Of a stretch of DNA of 64,000 nt, positions 45,726 through 53,489 are shown one piece after another; the stretch's first letter is position 1; each line of letters opens with the position of its first letter. The notes beneath the pieces were generated by a model. The model did no database searches and was not told where the DNA came from. It saw only the letters and a list, made by a program, of their open reading frames with translations. Source of the DNA: Aliivibrio finisterrensis_A (GTDB lineage Bacteria > Pseudomonadota > Gammaproteobacteria > Enterobacterales > Vibrionaceae); assembly GCF_004167675.1 (NCBI RefSeq), contig NZ_SEZQ01000013.1. One strand, written 5' to 3'. A program made the position numbers and the translations under genes.

Positions 45726-47009
45726 TTATGCACTTAAGCTGATATCTATGTCGTCTAACTGAAATAGATTGACGGCCTCTACAAGCTGCTTAGGCTCCAG
45801 TCGTTTCCCATATCTACCGTAGGTCATGTTTTGATGTTTATGGCCTACAATTTCAGAAACTACATGCTCTTCGACATTCGCACGTTTTAACTCATCAATA
45901 AAGGTATGACGGAATGAATAGGCGGTAGCTCGTTGTCCCGCTTTAAAGCCCACGTCATTAAGAATATTGCCGAAGGTCTTTCTATAATCCTTTGACCAAT
46001 CATTATCTGCACCGCGAGGCTTTACATTAAAGAGCTGTGTTTCTTTTGCTCGCTGGCGAGCTTTCACAAAGGCTAAGAAGCCCATCTCTAACAATGTTTG
46101 ATGAATGGGTACGGTTCGATTAGATAATTGGTTTTTCAGCTTCTGAGCGTCACCAGAGTCCGAGAACTGAATGCAAGGCAGTTCGCCTTGTTTGATATCC
46201 CGAACTTGAAGCTGACAAGCTTCTGACGGCCTGCAACCTTGATAAAGCATCAATAAGGTTATCCACTTAAAGTCCGTGTTTTGTTTGCGATAAGCATCGT
46301 TTGAGAATAATTTCTGTAAATCCTCACTTTTCCAACGTTGTCGTTGCTCTTGAGCACTCTTTGCATTTTTAGAGGATGTTTTGACGACAGCAAATGGATT
46401 AGCCGTAATAAGCTCATGAGCTAAACACCAATTAAAAAACTGCCTATTTGCCGCAATGTAGTCTTTTAATGTTTTGCTGCTTAATTTTCGTTTGAGTAAT
46501 CGATCTCTATAGTGCATTGCTATGCTATTGGTGGGCTTATCTGCATTTAGCTCTTTTAGATAGCCTAAAAAATCATAACATCGTTGCTCTAACTGAGTAA
46601 GGGTGAGTTGCGTGACACCTTCTAATTTCTTAGATTGGATAAATTCAGTGAGCGTACTTGAAGTAATAACAGGTAAAGGGGGAGTAATTTTTATTTTTGG
46701 TGAAGGCTCTGCTACAAGCCTAGGGGCTTTGGTTTGCGTTTCAGGCTGTGCGCTATAAGCGGCTCGTAGGGTGTTAATCGACTCAGCCAGTTCAGTTTTA
46801 AACTCGACAATCGTTAAAGAGAGCGCAATGGCTTTCTCAAACAATGCATGAAGTAATTGAACTTGCTCAACATTTCGACGATAAGCGGTTTTACGCTCAC
46901 GAGTAAGTAAGGAGAATTTTAGTTCGTTAGGATAACCACTTTCACGGAGTGAAACTGGAGTAGCGATACGAGTATAGTACACGCTGTTTGGAAGTCTTAA
47001 TAAGTACAT
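45726..47009 (-). CDS. Tyrosine recombinase (island integrase)
   Basis: About 427 residues. N-terminal Arm/core-binding region to about 215; catalytic domain with the first Arg in YQGCRPSEACQL, the second in AYSFRHTFIDELK (the usual first His of HxxR is Tyr), GHKHQNMTYG, and nucleophile Tyr in YGRYGKR. ATG 47009 (MYLLRLPNSVYYT) follows AAAGGTGG and is preferred over TTG 47030. Placed next to the tRNA-Ser att site, so it very probably catalyses integration and excision of the island. Confidence 0.92.
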   Translation of the reverse strand: MYLLRLPNSVYYTRIATPVSLRESGYPNELKFSLLTRERKTAYRRNVEQVQLLHALFEKAIALSLTIVEFKTELAESINTLRAAYSAQPETQTKAPRLVAEPSPKIKITPPLPVITSSTLTEFIQSKKLEGVTQLTLTQLEQRCYDFLGYLKELNADKPTNSIAMHYRDRLLKRKLSSKTLKDYIAANRQFFNWCLAHELITANPFAVVKTSSKNAKSAQEQRQRWKSEDLQKLFSNDAYRKQNTDFKWITLLMLYQGCRPSEACQLQVRDIKQGELPCIQFSDSGDAQKLKNQLSNRTVPIHQTLLEMGFLAFVKARQRAKETQLFNVKPRGADNDWSKDYRKTFGNILNDVGFKAGQRATAYSFRHTFIDELKRANVEEHVVSEIVGHKHQNMTYGRYGKRLEPKQLVEAVNLFQLDDIDISLSA

Positions 47010-47058
47010 CTGTGCCACCTTTCTGTGCAAGGTGATTTTCGATAGTACAGATACAAAA

Positions 47059-47081
47059 AAACCGCTGTATAACAGCGGTTT
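47059..47081 (-). terminator. Element-borne terminator of tRNA-Ser
   Basis: AAACCGCTGT pairs with ACAGCGGTTT (10 bp, 3-base loop), followed on the minus strand by T-rich sequence. It replaces the terminator now at 41106-41131. Confidence 0.8.
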
Positions 47082-47093
47082 AATCTTTTAATT

Positions 47094-47184
47094 TGGTGGA
47101 GGGATAGGGATTTGAACCCTAGAACCGCTATTAACGGTTGCCGGTTTTCAAGACCGGTGCTTTCGACCACTCAGCCATCCCTCC
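47094..47184 (-). tRNA. serT: tRNA-Ser(UGA)
   Basis: 91 bases including an encoded CCA. Acceptor GGAGGGA pairs with TCCCTCC, long variable arm CAACCGTTAATAGCGGTT, anticodon loop CTTGAAA (anticodon TGA), T loop GGTTCAAATCC. Reads UCA codons. Its 3' 23 bases are the right att repeat of the island. The symbol follows the E. coli tRNA-Ser(UGA) gene. Confidence 0.95.
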
Positions 47185-47536
47185 GATGCCGCGTATAATA
47201 GGGGGAATGGCTTTCCTTGTAAACCCCTATTTTTATTTAAATAGACTGTTTGGCTTTTTATTGCTCTGATTGGTCCGTTTCTATACATTTTATCCAAATT
47301 CAAATTGTTCGATATAGATAAAAAAACATCAATAAAACATTTAGATACATTTGATAAACAAAAAAATATCGTATGTATATCAAGTGTTTTTATATAAATT
47401 TTATTTTCTATTTGATCTTTTGTTAACGATTTACTCCACTTGTGTTTTGAAACTGTTTATCTTCATTTCAATTGTTGGTCGTTTGGATCTTTTATGTATA
47501 AAAAGCATAAAAGACTACTTTTAAATGGAAATTGAA
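47185..47536. other. Porin promoter and leader region
   Basis: 352 bases, strongly AT-rich. It separates the tRNA-Ser promoter (left) from the porin (right). A perfect 8-bp inverted repeat CTTTTATG/CATAAAAG at 47489-47513 lies 24-48 bases before the porin start; it could be a leader hairpin or operator. Nothing else seen. Confidence 0.5.
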
Positions 47537-48568
47537 ATGAATAAAAAATTACTTGCTCTGGCTGTTATCGCAGCGTCTTCAAATGCAGTTGCTGTTGAGT
47601 TATACAATGAAGATGGCACTACTTTTGATATTGGTGGTCACGTATCGGTTGCTTTAGAAGGCTCTGATGAGGGTGATACTGGTTTAACTGCGGTTTCTCC
47701 ACGTTTAAACTTTAATGCGACACATGATTTAGGCAATGGCTTTGTAGCTGACGCAAAAGGTGAGTGGGCACTTAATTACTTAGATGGTGGTGAGAACGCA
47801 TTTACGACTCGTTTAGGTTACATTGGCGTAACGCATAATGACTTTGGTCGCATGGTTGCAGGTACACAATGGGCACCTTATTACAGTGTTGCAGGTGTTG
47901 CTGATATGCCAATCGCCTTTGCCAATGACTTTATCTATCAAGATCACGGTAATCTAGGTACGGGTCGTGCCGAAGAGATGCTGAGCTACGGCAAAATGTT
48001 TGAGTTTGGTGATGCGGGTAAGTTAGGCGTTGCTGCGGGCTGGCAAGGAAGTAAGACAGATTCTGAGTCACAGGCGAAATATGGAGATCGTGCACAAATC
48101 GCATTGAACTACAGTGTTGCTGGCTTCTCTGCAAACTACGCATACAACACGGGTGATGTAACTTATGGCTCGGTAGGTACTAAATCAGAAACCTCTGAAT
48201 CTCACGTGATCAGTGGTACTTACGGTAGCTATGGTTCTGGTTTATACGTTGCTGGTGTATATGCAATGAATGAAAACATGAATACACCTCATAAGTTATC
48301 GACAACGGGTAATCCAATTGAAGATAGCTCTGCATACGAAGCATTAGTTGCTTACGCATTAGATAACAGTTTAAACCTAAGTGTGAACTATGAATCTGTG
48401 GTTGATAATGACGCAAGTAAAACGGTTTATAGCACTTCGGCAATTCAAGCAGAATACAATTTCACTAAGAAGTTCGTTGGCTTTACTGGTTACCAATTTG
48501 ATTTAGGTAACGACTACAATAATAAAGAAGATAATAAGTGGATGCTAGGTGCACGTTACTACCTATAA
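47537..48568 (+). CDS. Outer-membrane porin (Gram-negative general porin family)
   Basis: About 343 residues. Signal peptide MNKKLLALAVIAASSNAVA, mature start VELYNEDG. A 16-stranded barrel is expected: ELYNEDGTTFDIGGHVSVAL at the N-terminus, TRLGYIGVTHNDFGRMVAGT, and a C-terminus ending WMLGARYYL (aromatic-rich last strand, though ending in Leu rather than Phe). Forms diffusion pores; similar to the OmpU/OmpL porins of vibrios but which one is not clear. ATG 47537 chosen over 47525 because GGAAATTG gives proper spacing. Confidence 0.88.
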   Translation: MNKKLLALAVIAASSNAVAVELYNEDGTTFDIGGHVSVALEGSDEGDTGLTAVSPRLNFNATHDLGNGFVADAKGEWALNYLDGGENAFTTRLGYIGVTHNDFGRMVAGTQWAPYYSVAGVADMPIAFANDFIYQDHGNLGTGRAEEMLSYGKMFEFGDAGKLGVAAGWQGSKTDSESQAKYGDRAQIALNYSVAGFSANYAYNTGDVTYGSVGTKSETSESHVISGTYGSYGSGLYVAGVYAMNENMNTPHKLSTTGNPIEDSSAYEALVAYALDNSLNLSVNYESVVDNDASKTVYSTSAIQAEYNFTKKFVGFTGYQFDLGNDYNNKEDNKWMLGARYYL

Positions 48569-48604
48569 TCGATATTAGTTATTAATCTTTAACTTTCCTA
48601 TGAT

Positions 48605-48640
48605 AATCCAGCGTATCGCAAAGTACGCTGGATTTTTTGC
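48605..48640 (+). terminator. Rho-independent terminator of the porin gene
   Basis: AATCCAGCGTA pairs with TACGCTGGATT (11 bp, 8-base loop), followed by T6. Confidence 0.9.
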
Positions 48641-48741
48641 ATCTAAAGAGATAAGAAAAGTAAAATGACGCTTACTTCTAATAGGGATAATGGCAAGGGT
48701 TTGCTACAATCGGCGAAAATTATCGTATTTAAAGGTTCATC

Positions 48742-49998
48742 ATGTCATTTGCGTCATTAGGGTTAACGGAACAGTTACTGAATACCGTTGCAGAATTGGG
48801 TTTTAAAGAAGCAACGCCGATTCAAAAACAAGCGATTCCTCTCGTATTACAAGGACATGATGTACTTGCCGGAGCGCAAACAGGAACAGGTAAAACGGCG
48901 GCTTTTGGTTTACCGCTTATTCAGCGATTAATTGAAAACCCAATTAATCGAACTCCAAACTCAAAAGTGATTGGCAGCTTGATCTTAACGCCAACGCGTG
49001 AATTAGCACAGCAAGTGTTTGATAGTTTGGTAAGTTACACCAAAGGTACCAATATTAAAGTGGTGGTTGCTTATGGTGGTACTAGCATTAATGTTCAGAA
49101 AGAGAACCTAGTTGGCGGTGCTGATATTTTGGTTGCTACGCCAGGGCGATTGTTGGATCTATTGCATATCAATACCATTACCTTAAATCAAGCGGGGTAT
49201 TTGGTATTAGATGAAGCCGATCGAATGCTAGACATGGGCTTTATTCCTGATATTAAAAAGATCTTACGTAAGATGCCTGCTGAGCATCAAACATTATTCT
49301 TCTCAGCGACATTTAGCAAAAAAGTAAGAGAGATTGCTTACTATATGTTGCATAAACCAAAAGAAGTTCAAGTGACACCGAAAAATAGTACTGCTGATAC
49401 GGTTGAACAGATGGTTTACCCTGTTGATAAACACCGTAAAAGTGAGCTACTTGCCTATTTAATTGGTTCTCGTAACTGGCAACAGGTACTTGTGTTTACT
49501 AAAACGAAGCAAGGATCGGATGAATTAGTTAAAGAGCTGAAAAAAGACGGCATAAAAGCAGTATCTATTAATGGTGATAAAAGCCAAGGTGCGCGTTTAC
49601 GTGCGTTAGAAGAGTTTAAAACGGGTAAAGTAAGAGCGTTAATTGCTACAGATATTGCTGCTCGTGGTTTGGATATTGAGCAATTAGAGTGCGTGATTAA
49701 CTACGAATTGCCATTTAAAGCGGAAGATTATGTTCACCGTATTGGTCGAACAGGCCGAGCGGGTTGTACAGGTAAAGCCATCTCACTAATGAGCAGTGAT
49801 GAAGAGTATTTATTACAAGCCATTGAAGCATTACTTGATACTCGTTTACCTCAAGAGTGGTTAAAAGGTTATGAGCCTGATCCAAATGCACCAGTAAAAG
49901 AAGAGGGTGCAAGACAAAGCCGTGGTCGCTCAGCAGATAAGCGAAAAATGAAAGCGAAGATGAAAATTCATTCGAATCGCGGTAAGAACAAGCGCTAA
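48742..49998 (+). CDS. rhlE: DEAD-box RNA helicase, RhlE type
   Basis: 418 residues. Q motif (GFKEATPIQKQAIP), motif I AQTGTGKTAAF, Ia PTRELAQQ, Ib TPGRLLDLL, motif II VLDEADRMLD, III SATF, V ATDIAARGLDIE, VI HRIGRTGRAG. A basic C-terminal tail (KRKMKAKMKIHSNRGKNKR) probably binds RNA. ATP-dependent RNA unwinding, likely in ribosome assembly or mRNA decay. Single gene. Confidence 0.92.
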   Translation: MSFASLGLTEQLLNTVAELGFKEATPIQKQAIPLVLQGHDVLAGAQTGTGKTAAFGLPLIQRLIENPINRTPNSKVIGSLILTPTRELAQQVFDSLVSYTKGTNIKVVVAYGGTSINVQKENLVGGADILVATPGRLLDLLHINTITLNQAGYLVLDEADRMLDMGFIPDIKKILRKMPAEHQTLFFSATFSKKVREIAYYMLHKPKEVQVTPKNSTADTVEQMVYPVDKHRKSELLAYLIGSRNWQQVLVFTKTKQGSDELVKELKKDGIKAVSINGDKSQGARLRALEEFKTGKVRALIATDIAARGLDIEQLECVINYELPFKAEDYVHRIGRTGRAGCTGKAISLMSSDEEYLLQAIEALLDTRLPQEWLKGYEPDPNAPVKEEGARQSRGRSADKRKMKAKMKIHSNRGKNKR

Positions 49999-50026
49999 TA
50001 AACCGCTCTTATTAGTCATGAATGAT

Positions 50027-50070
50027 AAATGCCAGCGTGAAGATAAATAAGTCTTCACTCTGGCATTTTT
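50027..50070 (+). terminator. Rho-independent terminator of rhlE
   Basis: AAATGCCAG, GTGAAGA and TCTTCAC, CTGGCATTT form a 16-bp stem with one internal mismatch, followed by T-rich sequence. Confidence 0.85.
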
Positions 50071-50350
50071 ATTATACAAAGCCAACAAGCAATAAAAGAT
50101 AGATGCCTCTTTTATTATATTGTTTTTTACGCCGTAGCTTGAATTGTATTATTTCTATTTATACTTATAAAACTTATCTTAATTTTTGTGATCTTGCCTA
50201 TAGTTTGCTCTAAATTAATCAAATCTTAGGCTTGACTTATTTATATGTAAAATAGTGTAAAATTAAGTTGAATGTCTAAGTTTGAGGCGTATCATGCCGA
50301 AAAAAGCTGAAGCCACTTTTGGATTCTTTCCCTTCAGTATTGGAGTCTTT
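50071..50350. other. Promoter region of the outer-membrane operon
   Basis: AT-rich, with no separate gene. An ATG at 50294 is in frame with the next gene, but the signal peptide and the GGAG ribosome site place the true start at 50351. An inverted pair CTGAAG/CTTCAG (near 50308 and 50331) lies in the leader. Confidence 0.45.
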
Positions 50351-51226
50351 ATGTCGCAAAGAGCACTTTCTGTACTTTGCTTATTGTTTTTATCTTACTC
50401 TTCTTCTTTATTTGCAGAATCTTTTACTTTACCTATTTGGAAAGATGAAGCGGAAGCGCGAGGATATACGCTTCCTGAAGCATTTGGTCTTAACGTGAGT
50501 TACATGAAGCAAACTCAAGATATTTCGGTTGATAGTATAGGGTTTGATGGTTCGATTCCTGCTTTATTTCCTTGGAATCCACCTCTCCAGATCGGTGATA
50601 TTGTCGATATACAATCGGTTGGTAATGGCACGCAAATGAGTGAAGTACTGACATTGCGAGGGGATGTGTGGCTTTTTCCCTTTTTAAATTTATACGGCAT
50701 TGTTGGCTCTCTTAAAGGTTATTCAGAAACTGATATTAAAATAAGTATTAAAGGCCCAAAAGGAAACCTACCATTAGGTACGACATCATTTCGTTTGGAC
50801 TTAAATGGTACACTCTATGGCGCAGGCTTTGTTCTTGCTGGTGGGTATAAAGATGTATTTACTCTCGTTGATGCGAGTTATACAGAAACCGATTTAAATG
50901 TAATTGATGGTGCGATCAGCTCTATTGTTATTTCTCCGCGAATTGGTTACGACTTTACGCGTTTAGGAGCACCACTACGCTTGTGGGTGGGTGCTATGTA
51001 TCAAGATGTTGAGCAATCATTGTCGGGTAATTTAGATGATGTAGGCTTAGGCGCACTGTCTAAATATATTGACGATGGTCGATTTAATGTTGAACAACAC
51101 TTGGTTACGCCATGGAACCCTCTAATTGGTATGCAATATAAAATACATGATCGTTTGTACCTTTTAGGTGAAGCTGGACTTGGTGATCGCAAAAGCCTTT
51201 TCTTAACCGTTGATATGCGATTTTAG
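50351..51226 (+). CDS. Outer-membrane beta-barrel protein of unknown function
   Basis: About 291 residues. Signal peptide MSQRALSVLCLLFLSYSSSL-FA. The rest alternates hydrophobic and polar residues as in barrel strands (TLRGDVWLFPFLNLYGIVGS, PLRLWVGAMYQDVEQSLSG) and ends in Phe (TVDMRF), the signature of outer-membrane insertion. No family name recognised. The next gene starts 3 bases after its stop and a third follows 11 bases later, so these three form one operon. Confidence 0.75.
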   Translation: MSQRALSVLCLLFLSYSSSLFAESFTLPIWKDEAEARGYTLPEAFGLNVSYMKQTQDISVDSIGFDGSIPALFPWNPPLQIGDIVDIQSVGNGTQMSEVLTLRGDVWLFPFLNLYGIVGSLKGYSETDIKISIKGPKGNLPLGTTSFRLDLNGTLYGAGFVLAGGYKDVFTLVDASYTETDLNVIDGAISSIVISPRIGYDFTRLGAPLRLWVGAMYQDVEQSLSGNLDDVGLGALSKYIDDGRFNVEQHLVTPWNPLIGMQYKIHDRLYLLGEAGLGDRKSLFLTVDMRF

Positions 51227-51229
51227 ATC

Positions 51230-52351
51230 ATGAAGTTATTGAATATATCAACAGCAGTTTTGCTAAGCTGCTGTGCAATATCGATCTCTGCGAAAGAACA
51301 ACAAAGTTGGGTTGATACTTTCCTTGAAGAGTTAGGTTCATCAGAAGATATTGATGTCAGTAAAGGGGTTGACTGGGCTGTGCTTCCGGGGCCTTTTGCC
51401 AATCCTGAGCAAGGCTTTGGGATCGGAGTTGCTGCTGTAGGTCTTTATTCACCACTTGAAGACAAAGACAGTGCACCATTATCTACGGTTAGTATTACAG
51501 GCTATGGTTCAACATCAGGATCTTATGGAATTGGCATTAATAACCGAACGTATTTTGAAAATGATGATTTACGTTTGTTGGTTCAAGCAAAAGCAAGTCA
51601 TACCCCTGAATACTATTGGGGCGTAGGTAAACAAGCTGCTGAAATAGACAGTAATAAGACTCTTGTTGAAGCTCAAATACTAGGCTTTACACCAAAAGTA
51701 GCTTATCAATTTTTACCAAATACCTATGTACTTTTTGGTGCTGATATGGAGAGCTATCGTAAGCTTTCGTCAGATACTGATACATTAAATCAAAGCGAAC
51801 TGAAAGATGCATTTTTAAGTGCAGCAACATTAAGTGTTGAATATGACAGCCGAGATTTTGAACTTAATGCGCATAAAGGGATGCTATTTAGTATTAATTG
51901 GAATGCTTATCGAACTGAATTTGGTTCAGATTTTGATTTTGATGAAGTAACTGTGAACTATCGTCAATATTATAAAATGACGTCTGATACCGTTCTTGCT
52001 TGGGAAATATACGCGCAAGATATTCAAGGTGATGCCCCTTGGTTTGCGCTATCAGCTCTAGGTAGTGATAAGAGGATGCGAGGGTACTACTCTGGGCAAT
52101 ACAGAGATAATAGTCAGCTCTCTTCCCAACTTGAGGTTCGTCATCAATTTAATCAACGCCACGGAATGGTTGCATGGGTTGGCGGAGGAAATATCGCTGA
52201 CAGTTATCAAGGGTTGCTTGATAGTAAATGGCTTCCTACCTACGGGATAGGTTACCGATTTGCGTTTAAACCAAGAGTCAACGTGAGATTGGATTATGGT
52301 CTAGGGAAAAATAGTCAGGCTGTTTACTTTCAAATAAATGAAGCGTTCTAG
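51230..52351 (+). CDS. Omp85-superfamily (Bac_surface_Ag) barrel protein without POTRA domains
   Basis: 373 residues. Signal peptide MKLLNISTAVLLSCCAISIS-A. The barrel has YDSRDFELNAHKGMLFSINW (a typical Omp85 strand) and RMRGYYSGQYRD, corresponding to the (V/I)RGY lid-lock motif of BamA/TamA. It ends AVYFQINEAF with C-terminal Phe. No POTRA repeats, as only about 60 residues precede the barrel. It may export or insert a partner, perhaps the DUF4056 protein encoded next. Confidence 0.8.
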   Translation: MKLLNISTAVLLSCCAISISAKEQQSWVDTFLEELGSSEDIDVSKGVDWAVLPGPFANPEQGFGIGVAAVGLYSPLEDKDSAPLSTVSITGYGSTSGSYGIGINNRTYFENDDLRLLVQAKASHTPEYYWGVGKQAAEIDSNKTLVEAQILGFTPKVAYQFLPNTYVLFGADMESYRKLSSDTDTLNQSELKDAFLSAATLSVEYDSRDFELNAHKGMLFSINWNAYRTEFGSDFDFDEVTVNYRQYYKMTSDTVLAWEIYAQDIQGDAPWFALSALGSDKRMRGYYSGQYRDNSQLSSQLEVRHQFNQRHGMVAWVGGGNIADSYQGLLDSKWLPTYGIGYRFAFKPRVNVRLDYGLGKNSQAVYFQINEAF

Positions 52352-52362
52352 AAGGATTCAAT

Positions 52363-53412
52363 ATGAAAAATAAAATAGCGTCTATTGTCATTAGCAGTCT
52401 TTTATATGGCGCGTCTTTTTCTTCGTTTGCAGAAGCCCCTGTTGGTGTTAGGCCTTGTTGTGCATTTGGAACCAATTTACAAACTGAAGTGGGGGGGATC
52501 CCTGTTCCTTTTGTCTCCGTTGAGAATGTATTAAATATTGATGATCTTGGTGATCATATTTATAACGATGGCAGTCAAGGTATTGCAAGCAGTCTGATGG
52601 GTATTGGTGATGAAAGGAATGGCATTTTTTATTCAGAGAAAGGCGGATTTTTAGATTCTGCTCATATTCGGGATACAGCCGATTTTACTTATTATCTCTA
52701 CGGAGAGTTTTATGCTCATTTAGGTACGGAACACAAGGTTACATTGTCACCTGAGCTAAAAAATCGTGTGGTTCAGTTGCATGCTAGTTCTGACGTTTAC
52801 ACAGAAACTGAACGCCAAAAAATGAGCATTGAATTAGCAGCGCTAACGGCTTATCGATTCGCTCAGTGGCATGAAATAGCTCAATGGTTTGGAATGGAAT
52901 CGGTAGGTGGCTTTAAAGAATATGCTTCTGCTTTTTCGCCAGAAGATCTGTATTCAAATATGCTTGGTGCATTATTGGCGAGCGACGTTATTACAGCGAA
53001 ACCTAAACTAAGCAAAGATGATTTTTCTTTGGCGATGACTAAAGCAATTAAAGCAAAGTTTATTGAGCTAGATGTAGGTACAAAAGAAGAGTCCAAAGCA
53101 CAAATTAAAAAGATGGATGGCAAATGGTGGGACAGCAGTAAGCGTTTACCAAATAAATGGGTCGTGATCCATAGAGAGTATCATTTAGGAACAGAGCTTA
53201 AGCCTAATGGAATTGAGAATGGTATAGAAGAAAGTGTATCAACGAAGCATGAAGCCTTAGTGACTTTTAAGTTAATGCCAAACAAAAATGACATCGCTTT
53301 TTCGGCATTACCTGAATCATTAAAAAGTAAGCCTTATTGGACTCCAAATGATTTCCAACAAATTGCAGATTTTGCGAAAGATCATGATGATAAAGAGTTA
53401 ATAAGTAAGTAA
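52363..53412 (+). CDS. DUF4056 family exported protein
   Basis: 349 residues. Signal peptide MKNKIASIVISSLLYGASFS-SFA. Mature protein begins with the family hallmark RPCCAFG, then VGGIPVPFVSVENVL and LGDHIYNDGSQGI. AYRFAQWHEIAQWFGMESVG near residue 170 has a HExxQ-like segment but not a full HExxH zinc site. I know of no function for this family. It is the last gene of the three-gene outer-membrane operon and ends at a strong terminator. Confidence 0.78.
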   Translation: MKNKIASIVISSLLYGASFSSFAEAPVGVRPCCAFGTNLQTEVGGIPVPFVSVENVLNIDDLGDHIYNDGSQGIASSLMGIGDERNGIFYSEKGGFLDSAHIRDTADFTYYLYGEFYAHLGTEHKVTLSPELKNRVVQLHASSDVYTETERQKMSIELAALTAYRFAQWHEIAQWFGMESVGGFKEYASAFSPEDLYSNMLGALLASDVITAKPKLSKDDFSLAMTKAIKAKFIELDVGTKEESKAQIKKMDGKWWDSSKRLPNKWVVIHREYHLGTELKPNGIENGIEESVSTKHEALVTFKLMPNKNDIAFSALPESLKSKPYWTPNDFQQIADFAKDHDDKELISK

Positions 53413-53424
53413 TTTTCAGACAAT

Positions 53425-53476
53425 AAAAAGCCTCGAATAGGAACTTTATAAATAAAGTATTATTCGAGGCTTTTTT
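53425..53476. terminator. Bidirectional terminator between DUF4056 and BCCT genes
   Basis: AAAAAGCCTCGAATA pairs with TATTCGAGGCTTTTT (15 bp), with T-runs on both strands and an inner ACTTTAT/ATAAAGT stem. It serves both convergent genes. Confidence 0.9.
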
Positions 53477-53489
53477 AATGTTTTACGAA

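Larger units (their letters stand above)
41138..47116. mobile_element. Integrative island in tRNA-Ser(UGA) carrying a GH18 chitinase
   Basis: Bounded by 23-bp direct repeats. A tyrosine recombinase lies next to the intact tRNA, the tRNA's original terminator is displaced to the far end, and a new hairpin terminator sits next to the tRNA. Cargo: a decayed gene, an AbrB-like small ORF, the chitinase and a structured intergenic block. No conjugation or replication genes, so it would need help to move beyond excision. Confidence 0.85.

Noticed and set aside
41138..47116. Reading the tRNA-Ser island as a prophage
   Set aside because: No capsid, tail, lysis or replication genes; only integrase plus chitinase cargo in 6 kb.
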